Assembly: GCA_958298945.1 (NCBI GenBank)
Contig: OY282608.1
Span: forward strand, 76,742,806 to 76,806,805
Length of the DNA: 64,000 nt
Source: Atherix ibis
Lineage: Eukaryota > Arthropoda > Insecta > Diptera > Athericidae
Reading direction: 5' to 3'
Shown here one piece after another: positions 10,141 to 21,060 of the stretch; the stretch's first letter is position 1, and every line of letters starts with the position of its first letter. The notes below the pieces were generated by a model. It made no database searches. It was given only the letters and a program-made list of their open reading frames with translations, and was not told where the DNA came from. Made by a program: the position numbers and the translations under genes.

Positions 10141-12500
10141 TGTTGGCTGTGTGCTTGTTGGTTGTTGGTTTGTTGGTTTGTTGGTTTGTTGGTTTGTTGG
10201 TTTGTTGGTTTGTTGGTTTGTTGGTTTGTTGGTTTGTTGGTTTTTTGGTTTGTTGGTTTGTTGGTTTTTTGGTTTTTTGGTTTGTTTGTTTGTTGGTTTG
10301 TTCATTTGTTGGCATGTTGGTTTGTTGGTTTGTTCGTTTGTTGGTTTTTTGGTTTGTTGGCTTGTTGGTTTGTTGGTTTTTTGGTTTGTTGGCTTGTTGG
10401 TTTGTTCGTTTGTTGGCTTGTTGGTTTGTTGGCTTGTTGGCTTGTTGGCATGTTGGTTTGTTGGTTTGTTGGTTTGTTGGTTTGTTGGTTTGTTGGTTTG
10501 TTGGTTTGTTGGTTTGTTGATTTGTTGGTTTGTTGGTTTGTTGGTTTATTTGTTTGTTCGTTTGTTGGTTTGTTGGTTTGTTGGTTTGTTTGTTTGTTGG
10601 TTTGTTGGTATATTTGTTTGTTCGTTTGTTGGCTTGTTGGTTTGTTGGCTTGCTGGTTTGTTCGTTTGTTGGTTTGTTGGTTTGTTGGTTTGTTGGTTTG
10701 TTTGTTTGTTGGGGTGTTCGTTTGTTGGTTTTTTGGTTTGTTGGCTTCTTGGTTTGTTGGTTTGTTGGCTTGTTGGTTTGTTGGTTTGTTGGTTTGTTGG
10801 TTTGTTATTTTGTTGGCTTGTTGGTTTGTTGGCTTGTTGGCTTGTTGGCATGGTGGTTTGTTGGCTTGTTGGGTTATTGGTTTGTTGGTTTGTTGGTTTG
10901 TTGGTTTGTTGGTTTGTTGGTTTGTTGGTTTGTTGGTTTGTTGGTTTGTTGGTTTGTTAGTTTGTTGGTTTGTTGGTTTGTTGGTTTGTTGGTTTGTTGG
11001 TTTGTTGGTTTGTTGGTTTGTTGGGTTGTTGGTTTATTTGTTTGTTGGTTTGTTGATTTGTTGGTTTGTTTGTTTGTTTGTTTGTTTGTTGGTTTGTTGG
11101 TTTGTTAGTTTGTTGGTTTGTTGGTTTGTTGGTTTGTTTGTTTGTTGGTTTGTTCGTTTGTTGGCTTGTTGGTTTGTTGGCTTGTTGGCTTGTTGGCTTG
11201 TTGGCTTATTGGCTTGTTGGTTTGTTGGTTTGTTGGTTTGTTGGTTTGTTCGTTTGTTGGTTTGTTGGCTTGTTGGTTTGTTGGTTTGTTGGTTTGTTGG
11301 TTTGTTGGTTTGTTGGTTTATTAGTTTGTTGGTTTGTTGGTTTGTTGGTTTGTTGGTTTGTTGGTTTGTTGGTTTGTTGGGTTGTTGGTTTATTTGTTTG
11401 TTGGTTTGTTGATTTGTTGGTTTGTTTGTTTGTTTGTTTGTTTGTTTGTTGGTTTGTTGGTTTGTTAGTTTGTTGGTTTGTTGGTTTGTTGGTTTGTTTG
11501 TTTGTTGGTTTGTTCGTTTGTTGGCTTGTTGGTTTGTTGGCTTGTTGGCTTGTTGGCTTATTGGCTTGTTGGTTTGTTGGTTTGTTGGTTTGTTGGTTTG
11601 TTCGTTTGTTGGTTTGTTGGCTTGTTGGCTTGTTGGTTTGTTGGTTTGTTGGTTTGTTCCTTTGTTGGTTTGTTGGCTTGTTGGTTTGTTGGTTTGTTGG
11701 CTTGTTGGTTTGTTGGTTTGTTGGTTTGTTGGTTTGTTGGGTTGTTGGTTTATTTGTTTGTTGGTTTGTTGATTTGTTGGTTTGTTGGTTTGTTTGTTTG
11801 TTTGTTTGTTGGTTTGTTGGTTTGTTGGTTTGTTGGTTTGTTTGTTTGTTGGTTTGTTCGTTTGTTGGCTTGTGGGTTTGTTGGCTTGTTGGCTTGTTGG
11901 CTTGTTGGTTTGTTGGTTTGTTGGTTTGTTGGTTTGTTGGTTTCTTCCATTGTTGGTTTGTTGGCTTGTTGGCTTGTTGGTTTGTTGGTTTGTTGGTTTG
12001 TTGATTTGTTGGTTCATTTGTTTGTTGGTTTGTTGGCTTGTTGGTTTGTTGGCTTGTTGGCTTGTTGGTTTGTTGGTTTCTTTGTTTGTTGGTTTGTTGG
12101 TTTGTTGGCTTGTTGGTTTGTTGGTTTGTTGGTTTGTTGGTTTGTTGGTTTGTTGGTTTGTTGGTTTGTTGGTTTGTTGGTTTTTTGGTTTGTTGGTTTG
12201 TTGGTTTGTTGGTTTGTTGGTTTGTTGGTTTGTTGGTTTGTTGGTTTGTTGGTTTGTTGGTTTGTTAGTTTGTTGGTTTGTTGGTTTGTTGGTTTGTTTG
12301 TTTGTTGGTTTGTTGGTTTGTTGGTTTGTTGGTTTGTTGGTTTGTTGGTTTGTTTGTGTGTTGGTTTGTCCGTTTCTTGGCTTGTTGGTTTGTTGGCTTG
12401 TTGGTTTGTTGGCTTGTTGGCTTGTTGGTTTGTTGGTTTGTTGGTTTGTTGGTTTGTTGGTTTGTTGTTTTGTTGGCTTGTTGGCTTGTTGGTTTGTTGG
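10141..12500 (+). repeat. 2.45 kb higher-order unit, copy 2
   Basis: It follows copy 1 directly and repeats its landmarks: box B at 10149, TTCATTTG near 10303, GGGGTG near 10711, TTGGGTTG at 11021, CCATTG at 11947 (9481 in copy 1) and CGTTTCTTGG at 12370 (about 9920 in copy 1). Small differences include TTGGTATA near 10610 where copy 1 has TTGGTTTA. Homology fades after about 12430, where a TTGTTTTG variant appears. Confidence 0.76.
11000..12020 (+). repeat. 348-360 base subunits, second set
   Basis: This is the counterpart of the 8.5-9.6 kb set inside the second 2.45 kb unit. TTGGGTTG marks stand near 11021, 11378 and 11738, a spacing of about 360. The TTTG half-unit run near 11060-11085 and 11420-11450 marks each start. 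The last subunit has TTCTTCCATTG near 11942 where the first set has TTCCATTG at 9479. Confidence 0.7.
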
Positions 12501-13240
12501 TTTGTTGGTTTGTTGGTTTGTTGGTTTATTTGTTTGTTGGTTTGTTGGCTTGTTGGTTTGTTGGCTTGTTGGCTTGTTGGTTTGTTGGTTTGTTTGTTTG
12601 TTGGTTTGTTGGCTTATTCGTTTGTTGGCTTGTTGGCTTGTTGGCATGTTGGTTTGTTGGTTTGTTGGTTTGTTGGTTTGTTGGTTTGTTGGTTTGTTGG
12701 TTTGTTGGTTTGTTGGTTTGTTGGTTTGTTGGTTTGTTGGTTTGTTGGTTTGTTTGTTTGTTGGTTTGTTGGTTTGTTGGTTTGTTGGTTTGTTGGTTTT
12801 TTGGTTTGTTGGCTTATTGGTTTGTTGGATTGTTGGTTTGGTGGTTTGTTGGTTTGTTGGTTCCTTCGTTTGTTGGTTTTTCTGGTTTGTTGGTTTGTTG
12901 GTTTGTTGGTTTTTTGGTTTGTTGGCTTGTTGGTTTGTTGGTTTGTTGGTTTGTTTGTTTTTTTTTTTGTTGGTTTGTTGGTTTGTTGGTTAGTTGGTTA
13001 GTTGGTTTGTTCGTTTGTTGGTTTTTTGGTTTGATGGCTTTTTGGTTTGTTGGTTTTTTGGTTTGTTGGCTTGTTGGTTTGTTGGCTTGTTGGCTTGTTG
13101 GTTTGTTGGTTTGTTGGTTTGTTGGTTTGTTGGTTTGTTGGTTTGTTGGTTTGTTGGCTTGTTGGTTTGTTGGCTTGTGTGCTTGTTGGTTGTTGGTTTG
13201 TTGGTTTGTTGGTTTGTTGGTTTGTTGGTTTGTTGGTTTG
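11920..13240 (+). repeat. 1.31-1.33 kb higher-order unit, copy 1
   Basis: Landmarks recur about 1.3 kb later. CCAT at 11947 matches 13259, TTCATT at 12013 matches 13325, CGTTTCTTGG at 12370 matches 13683, box C at 12859 matches 14179 and box B at 13177 matches 14505. Offsets drift from 1312 to 1328 through 8-base gains. Its left part belongs to the preceding 2.45 kb unit, so this duplication is younger and straddles the older boundary. A ten-base T run lies near 12959-12968. Confidence 0.75.
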
Positions 13241-14570
13241 TTGGTTTGTTGGTTTGTTCCATTGTTGGTTTGTTGGCTTGTTGGCTTGTTGGTTTGTTGG
13301 TTTGTTGGTTGGTTGATTTGTTGGTTCATTTGTTTGTTGGTTTGTTGGCTTGTTGGTTTGTTGGCTTGTTGGCTTGTTGGTTTGTTGGTTTCTTTGTTTG
13401 TTGGTTTGTTGGTTTGTTGGCTTGTTGGTTGGTTGGTTTGTTGGTTTGTTGGTTTGTTGGTTTGTTGGTTTGTTGGTTTGTTGGTTTGTTGGTTTGTTGG
13501 TTTTTTGGTTTGTTGGTTTGTTGGTTTGTTGGTTTGTTGGTTTGTTGGTTTGTTGGTTTGTTGGTTTGTTGGTTTGTTGGTTTGTTGGTTTGTTGGTTTG
13601 TTGGTTTGTTGGTTAGTTGGTTTGTTGGTTTGTTGGTTTGTTGGTTTGTTGGTTTGTTGGTTTGTTTGTGTGTTGGTTTGTCCGTTTCTTGGCTTGTTGG
13701 TTTGTTGGCTTGTTGGTTTGTTGGCTTGTTGGCTTGTTGGTTTGTTGGTTTGTTGGTTTGTTGGATTGTTGGTTTGTTGTTTTGTTGGCTTGTTGGCTTG
13801 TTGGTTTGTTGGTTTGTTGGTTTGTTGGTTTGTTGGTTTATTTGTTTGTTGGTTTGTTGGCTTGTTGGTTTGTTGGCTTGTTGGCTTGTTGGTTTGTTGG
13901 TTTGTTTGTTTGTTGGTTTGTTCGTTTGTTGGCTTATTGGTTTGTTGGCTTGTTGGCTTGTTGGCATGTTGGTTTGTTGGTTTGTTGGTTTGTTGGTTTG
14001 TTGGTTTGTTGGTTTGTTGGTTTGTTGGTTTGTTGGTTTGTTGGTTTGTTGGTTTGTTGGTTTGTTGGTTTGTTTGTTTGTTGGTTTGTTGGTTTGTTGG
14101 TTTGTTGGTTTGTTGGTTTTTTGGTTTGTTGGCTTATTGGTTTGTTGGATTGTTGGTTTGGTGGTTTGTTGGTTTGTTGGTTCCTTCGTTTGTTGGTTTT
14201 TCTGGTTTGTTGGTTTGTTGGTTTGTTGGTTTTTTGGTTTGTTGGCTTATTGGTTTGTTGGTTTGTTGGTTTGTTTGTTTTTTTTTTTGTTGGTTTGTTG
14301 GTTTGTTGGTTAGTTGGTTTGTTCGTTTGTTGGTTTTTTGGTTTGTTGGCTTTTTGGTTTGTTGGTTTTTTGGTTTGTTGGCTTGTTGGTTTGTTGGCTT
14401 GTTGGCTTGTTGGTTTGTTGGTTTGTTGGTTTGTTGGTTTGTTGGTTTGTTGGTTTGTTGGTTTGTTGGTTTGTTGGTTTGTTGGCTTGTTGGTTTGTTG
14501 GCTTGTGTGCTTGTTGGTTGTTGGTTTGTTGGTTTGTTGGTTTGTTGGTTTGTTGGTTTGTTGGTTTGTT
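13241..14570 (+). repeat. 1.31-1.33 kb higher-order unit, copy 2
   Basis: It abuts copy 1 and carries the same marks in the same order (CCAT 13259, TTCATT 13325, CGTTTCTTGG 13683, box C 14179, box B 14505). A TTGGTTAG monomer near 13612 distinguishes it. The T run recurs near 14279-14288. The last part also begins the next higher-order unit. Confidence 0.75.
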
Positions 14571-16020
14571 GGTTTGTTGGTTTGTTGGTTTGTTGGTTTT
14601 TTGGTTTGTTGGTTTGTTGGTTTTTTGGTTTTTTGGTTTGTTTGTTTGTTGGTTTGTTCGTTTGTTGGCATGTTGGTTTGTTGGTTTGTTGGTTTGTTGG
14701 CTTGTTGGTTTGTTGGCTTGTTTGCTTGTTGGTTTGTTGGTTTGTTTATTTGTTGGTTTGTTGGTTTGTTGGTTTGTTGGTTTGTTGGTTTGTTGGTTTG
14801 TTGGCTTGTTGGTTTGTTGGCTTGTGTGCTTGTTGGTTGTTAGTTTGTTGGTTTGTTGGTTTGTTGGTTTGTTGGTTTATTGGTTTGTTGGTTTGTTGGT
14901 TTGTTGGTTTGTTGGTTTGTTGGTTTGTTTGTTTGTTGGTTTGTTCGTTTGTTGGCTTGTTGGTTTGTTCGTTTGTTGGCTTGTTGGTTTGTTGGCTTGT
15001 TGGCTTGTTGGTTGTTGGGTTGTTGGTTTGTTGGTTTGTTGGTTTGTTGGTTTGTTGGTTTGTTGGTTTGTTGGTTTGTTGGTTTGTTGGTTTGTTGGTT
15101 TGTTGGTTTGTTGGTTTGTTGGTTTGTTGGTTTGTTGGTTTGTTGGTTTGTTCGTTTGTTGGCTTTTTGGTTTCTTGGTTTCTTGGTTTGTTCGTTTGTT
15201 GGCTTGTTGGTTTGTTGGCTTGTTTGCATGTTGGTTTCTTGGTTTTTCGGTTTGTTGGTTTGTTGGTTTGTTGGTTTGTTGGTTTTTTGGTTTGTTGGTT
15301 TGTTCGTTTGTTGGTTTGTTGGTTTGTTGGCTTGTTGGTTTGTTGGCTTGTGTGCTTGTTGGTTTGTTGGTTTGTTGGTTTGTTGGTTTGTTGGTTTATT
15401 GGTTTGTTGGTTTGTTGGTTTGTTGGTTTGTTGGTTTGTTGGTTTGTTGGTTTGTTGGTTTGTTGGTTTGTTGGTTTGTTTGTTTGTTGGTTTGTTCGTT
15501 TGTTGGCTTGTTGGTTTGTTCGTTTGTTGGCTTGTTGGTTTGTTGGCTTGTCGGCTTGTTGGTTGTTGGTTTGTTGGTTTGTTGGTTTGTTGGTTTTTTG
15601 GTTTGTTGGTTTGTTGGTTTGTTGGTTTGTTGGTTTGTTGGTTTGTTGGTTTGTTGGTTTGTTGGTTTGTTGGCTTGTTGGTTTGTTGGTTTGTTGGTTT
15701 GTTGGTTTGTTCGTTTGTTGGCTTGTTGGTTTCTTGGTTTCTTGGTTTGTTCGTTTGTTGGCTTGTTGGTTTGTTGGCTTGTTTGCATGTTGGTTTCTTG
15801 GTTTGTCGGTTTGTTGGTTTGTTGGTTTGTTGGTTTGTTGGTTTTTTGGTTTGTTGGTTTGTTCGTTTGTTGGTTTGTTGGTTTGTTGGTTTGTTGGTTT
15901 GTTGGTTTGTTGGTTTGTTGGTTTGTTGGTTTGTTCGTTTGTTGGTTTGTTGGTTTGTTGGTTTGTTGGTTTGTTGGTTTTTGGTTTGTAGGCGTGTTTG
16001 TTTGTTGGTTTGTTGGTTTG
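14060..16020 (+). repeat. 2.04-2.14 kb higher-order unit, copy 1
   Basis: Box C 14179, box B 14505, 14824 and 15350, the GTTTGCATG mark near 15225 and box A 15988 recur respectively at 16223, 16556, 16931, 17457, about 17332 and 18126. The offset climbs from 2044 to 2138, so copy 2 gained about 94 bases. Two near-identical halves, around 14.85-15.3 and 15.4-15.8 kb, are themselves related by their TTTGCATG and TTTCTTGGTTTC marks. Confidence 0.74.
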
Positions 16021-16089
16021 TTCGTTTGTTCGTTTGTTGGCTTGTTGGTTTGTTGGGTTGTTGGTTTGTTGGTTTGTTGGTTTGTTGGT

Positions 16090-18150
16090 TTGTTGGTTTG
16101 TTGGTTTGTTGGTTTGTTGGTTTGTTTGTTTGTTGGTTTGTTGGTTTGTTGGTTTGTTGGTTTTTTGGTTTGTTGGCTTATTGGTTTGTTGGATTGTTGG
16201 TTTGGTGGTTTGTTGGTTTGTTGGTTCCTTCGTTTGTTGGTTTTTCTGGTTTGTTGGTTTGTTGGTTTGTTGGTTTTTTGGTTTGTTGGCTTATTGGTTT
16301 GTTGGTTTGTTGGTTTGTTTGTTTTTTTTTTGTTGGTTTGTTGGTTTGTTGGTTAGTTGGTTTGTTCGTTTGTTGGTTTTTTGGTTTGTTGGCTTTTTGG
16401 TTTGTTGGTTTTTTGGTTTGTTGGCTTGTTGGTTTGTTGGCTTGTTGGCTTGTTGGTTTGTTGGTTTGTTGGTTTGTTGGTTTGTTGGTTTGTTGGTTTG
16501 TTGGTTTGTTGGTTTGTTGGTTTGTTGGCTTGTTGGTTTGTTGGTTTGTTGGCTTGTGTGCTTGTTGGTTGTTGGTTTGTTGGTTTGTTGGTTTGTTGGT
16601 TTGTTGGTTTGTTGGTTTGTTGGTTTGTTGGTTTGTTGGTTTGTTGGTTTTTTGGTTTGTTGGTTTGTTGGTTTTTTGGTTTTTTGGTTTGTTTGTTTGT
16701 TGGTTTGTTCGTTTGTTGGCATGTTGGTTTGTTGGTTTGTTGGTTTGTTGGTTTTTTGGTTTGTTGGCTTGTTGGTTTGTTGGTTTTTTGGTTTGTTGGC
16801 TTGTTGGTTTGTTGGCTTGTTTGCTTGTTGGTTTGTTGGTTTGTTTATTTGTTGGTTTGTTGGTTTGTTGGTTTGTTGGTTTGTTGGTTTGTTGGTTTGT
16901 TGGTTTGTTGGCTTGTTGGTTTGTTGGCTTGTGTGCTTGTTGGTTGTTGGTTTGTTGGTTTGTTGGTTTGTTGGTTTGTTGGTTTATTGGTTTGTTGGTT
17001 TGTTGGTTTGTTGGTTTGTTGGTTTGTTGGTTTGTTTGTTTGTTGGTTTGTTCGTTTGTTGGCTTGTTGGTTTGTTCGTTTGTTGGCTTGTTGGTTTGTT
17101 GGCTTGTTGGCTTGTTGGTTGTTGGGTTGTTGGTTTGTTGGTTTGTTGGTTTGTTGGTTTGTTGGTTTGTTGGTTTGTTGGTTTGTTGATTTGTTGGTTT
17201 GTTGGTTTGTTGGTTTGTTGGTTTGTTGGTTTGTTGGTTTGTTGGTTTGTTGGTTTGTTCGTTTGTTGGCTTTTTGGTTTCTTGGTTTCTTGGTTTGTTC
17301 GTTTGTTGGCTTGTTGGTTTGTTGGCTTGTTTGCATGTTGGTTTCTTGGTTTGTCGGTTTGTTGGTTTGTTGGTTTGTTGGTTTGTTGGTTTTTTGGTTT
17401 GTTAATTTGTTCGTTTGTTGGTTTGTTGTTTTGTTGGCTTGTTGGTTTGTTGGCTTGTGTGCTTGTTGGTTGTTGGTTTGTTGGTTTGTTAGTTTGTTGG
17501 TTTGTTGGTTTATTGGTTTGTTGGTTTGTTGGTTTGTTGGTTTGTTGGTTTGTTGGTTTGTTGGTTTGTTGGTTTGTTGGTTTGTTGGTTTGTTGGTTTG
17601 TTGGTTTGTTTGTTTGTTGGTTTGTTCGTTTGTTGGCTTGTTGGTTTGTTCGTTTGTTGGCTTGTTGGTTTGTTGGCTTGTCGGCTTGTTGGTTGTTGGT
17701 TTGTTGGTTTGTTGGTTTGTTGGTTTTTTGGTTTGTTGGTTTGTTGGTTTGTTGGTTTGTTGGTTTGTTGGTTTGTTGGTTTGTTGGTTTGTTGGTTTGT
17801 TGGTTTGTTGGTTTGTTGGTTTGTTGGTTTGTTGGTTTGTTGGTTTGTTCGTTTGTTGGCTTGTTGGTTTCTTGGTTTCTTGGTTTGTTCGTTTGTTGGC
17901 TTGTTGGTTTGTTGGCTTGTTTGCATGTTGGTTTCTTGGTTTGTCGGTTTGTTGGTTTGTTGGTTTGTTGGTTTGTTGGTTTTTTGGTTTGTTGGTTTGT
18001 TCGTTTGTTGGTTTGTTGGTTTGTTGGTTTGTTGGTTTGTTGGTTTGTTGGTTTGTTGGTTTGTTGGTTTGTTCGTTTGTTGGTTTGTTGGTTTGTTGGT
18101 TTGTTGGTTTGTTGGTTTTTGGTTTGTAGGCGTGTTTGTTTGTTGGTTTG
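16090..18150 (+). repeat. 2.04-2.14 kb higher-order unit, copy 2
   Basis: It repeats the order of C, B, B, TTTGCATG, B, TTTGCATG and A boxes of the previous block. An added T-run segment near 16740-16800 accounts for part of its greater length. The first ~70 bases after 16020 (with a TTGGGTTG near 16055) are not shared. Its right half is also the left part of the first 3.9 kb unit, showing overlap of successive duplications. Confidence 0.74.
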
Positions 18151-21060
18151 TTCGTTTGTTCGTTTGTTGGCTTGTTGGTTTGTTGGTTTGTTGGTTTGTT
18201 GGTTTGTTGGTTTGTTGGTTTGTTGGTTTATTTGTTTGTTGGTTTGTTGGTTTGTTGATTTGTTGGTGTGTTTGTTTGTTGGTTTGTTGGTTTGGTGGTT
18301 TGTTGGTTTGTTGGTTTGTTGGTTTGTTTGTGTATTGCTTTGTCCGTTTGTTGGCTTGTTGGTTTGTTGGCTTGTTGGCTTGTTGGTTTGTTGGTTTGGT
18401 GGTTTGTTGGCTTGTTGGTTTGTTGGCTTGTTGGCTTGTTGGTTGTTGGTTTGTTGGTTTGTTGGCTTGTTGGTTTGTTGGTTTGTTGGTTTGTTGGTCT
18501 GTTGGTTTGTTGGTTTGTTGGTTTGTTGGTTTGTTGGTTTGTTTGTTTGTTGGTTTTTTGGTTTGTTGGTTTGTTGGTTTGTTGGTTTGTTGGTTTTTTG
18601 GTTTGTTGGCTTGTTGGTTTGTTGGTTTTTTGGTTTGTTGGCTTGTTGGTTTGTTGGCTTGTTGGCTTGTTGGTTTGTTGGTTTGTTGGTTTGTTGGTTT
18701 GTTGGTTTGTTGGTTTGTTCGTTTGTTGGTTTGTTGGTTTGTTGGTTTGTTGGTTTGTTGGTTTGTTGGTTTATTGGCTTGTTGGTTTGTTGGCTTGTTG
18801 GCTTGTTGGTTGTTGGTTTGTTGGTTTGTTGGTTTGTTGGTTTGTTGGGTTGTTGGTTTGTTGGTTTGTTGGTTTGTTGGTTTGTTGGTTTGTTGGTTTG
18901 TTGGTTTGTTGGTTTGTTGGTTTGTTAGTTTGTTGGTTTGTTGGTTTGTTGGTTTGTTGGTTTGTTTATTTGTTGGTTTGTTCGTTTGTTGGCTTGTTGG
19001 TTTGTTGGTTTGTTCGTTTGTTGGCTTGTTGGTTTGTTGGCTTGTTGGCATGTTGGTTTCTTGGTTTGTTGGTTTCTTGGTTTGTTGGTTTTTTGGTTTG
19101 TTGGTTTGTTCGTTTGTTGGTTTGTTGGTTTGTTGGTTTGTTGGTTTGTTGGTTTGTTGGTTTGTTGGTTTGTTGGTTTGTTGGTTTGTTTGTTTGTTGG
19201 TTTGTTTGTTTTTGGTTTGTAGGCGTGTTTGTTTGTTGGTTTGTTGGTTTGTTCGTTTGTTCGTTTGTTGGTTTGTTGGTTTGTTGGTTTGTTGGTTTGT
19301 TGGTTTGTTGGTTTGTTGGTTAATTTGTTTGTTGGTTTGTTGGTTTTTTGATTTGTTGTTTGTTTGTTTGTTGGTTTGTTGGTTTGTTGGTTTGTTGGTT
19401 TGTTGGTTTGTTGGTTTGTTGGTTTGTTTGTGTGTTGGTTTGTTGGTTTGTTGGTTTGTTGGTTTGTTGGTTTGTTGGTTTGTTGGTTTGTTGGTTTGTT
19501 GGTTTGTTGGTTTGTTGGTTTGTTGGTTTGTTGGTTTGTTGGTTTTTTGGTTTGTTGGCTTATTGGTTTGTTGGCTTGTTGGCTTGCTGGTTTGTTGGTT
19601 TGTTGGTTTGTTGGTTTGTTGGTTTGTTGTTTTGTTGGCTTGTTGGCTTGTAAGTTTGTTGGTTTGTTGGTTTGTTGGTTTGTTGGTTTATTTGTTTGTT
19701 GGTTTGTTGGCTTGTTGGTTTGTTGGCTTGTTGGCTTATTGGTTTGTTGGTTTGTTTGTTTGTTGGTTTGTTCGTTTGTTGGCTTATTGGTTTGTTGGCT
19801 TGTTGGCTTGTTGGCATGTTGGTTTGTTGGTTTGTTGGTTTGTTGGTTTGTTGGTTTGTTGGTTTGTTGGTTTGTTGGTTTATTGGTTTGTTGGTTTGTT
19901 GGTTTTTTGGTTTGTTGGTTTGTTGGTTTGTTGGTTTGTTGGTTTGTTGGCTTGTTGGTTTGTTGGCTTGTGTGCTTGTTGGTTGTTGGTTTGTTGGTTT
20001 GTTGGTTTGTTGGTTTGTTGGTTTGTTGGTTTGTTGGTTTGTTGGTTTGTTGGTTTGTTGGTTTGTTGGTTTTTTGGTTTGTTGGTTTGTTGGTTTTTTG
20101 GTTTTTTGGTTTGTTTGTTTGTTGGTTTGTTCGTTTGTTGGCATGTTGGTTTGTTGGTTTGTTGGTTTGTTGGTTTTTTGGTTTGTTGGCTTGTTGGTTT
20201 GTTGGTTTTTTGGTTTGTTGGTTTTTTGGTTTGTTGGCTTTTTGGTTTGTTGGTTTTTTGGTTTGTTGGCTTGTTGGTTTGTTGGCTTGTTGGCTTGTTG
20301 GTTTGTTGGTTTGTTGGTTTGTTGGTTTGTTGGTTTGTTGGTTTGTTGGTTTGTTGGTTTGTTGGTTTGTTGGTTTGTTGGCTTGTTGGTTTGTTGGCTT
20401 GTGTGCTTGTTGGTTGTTGGTTTGTTGGTTTGTTGGTTTGTTGGTTTGTTGGTTTGTTGGTTTGTTGGTTTGTTGGTTTGTTGGTTTGTTGGTTTTTTGG
20501 TTTGTTGGTTTGTTGGTTTTTTGGTTTTTTGGTTCGTTTGTTTGTTGGTTTGTTCGTTTGTTGGCATGTTGGTTTGTTGGTTTGTTGGTTTGTTGGTTTT
20601 TTGGTTTGTTGGCTTGTTGGTTTGTTGGTTTTTTGGTTTGTTGGCTTGTTGGTTTGTTGGCTTGTTGGCTTGTTGGTTTGTTGGTTTGTTTATTTGTTGG
20701 TTTGTTGGTTTGTTGGTTTGTTGGTGTGTTGGTTTGTTGGTTTGTTGGTTTGTTGGTTTGTTGGCTTGTTGATTTGTTGGCTTGTGTGCTTGTTGGTTGT
20801 TGGTTTGTTGGTTTGTTGGTTTGTTGGTTTGTTGGTTTATTGGTTTGTTAATTTGTTGGTTTGTTGGTTTGTTGGTTTGTTGGTTTGTTGGTTTGTTGGT
20901 TTGTTGGTTTGTTTGTTTGTTGGTTTGTTTGTTTGTTGGCTTGTTGGTTTGTTCGTTTGTTGGCTTGTTGGTTTGTTGGCTTGTTGGCTTGTTGGTTGTT
21001 GGTTTGTTGGTTTGTTAGTTTGTTTGTTTGTTGGTTTGTTCGTTTGTTGGCTTGTTGGTT
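17200..21060 (+). repeat. 3.90 kb higher-order unit, copy 1
   Basis: Landmarks and their partners one unit later: TTTCTTGGTTTC near 17278 (21178), box B 17457 (21357), box A 18126 (22010) and 19219 (23111), box B 19970 (23887), 20401 (24310) and 20784 (24685), GTTAATTTG near 20847 (24747). Offsets stay between 3884 and 3917. The block includes the GTATTGCTTTG variant near 18330, which recurs near 22232. Left end uncertain. Confidence 0.77.

Noticed and set aside
12950..13000. Poly-T runs (ten T near 12959-12968 and near 14279-14288) as terminators or poly-A tails of retroelements
   Set aside because: They recur at the same place in duplicated units, sit inside the repeat register, and have no hairpin, target-site duplication or retroelement body beside them.
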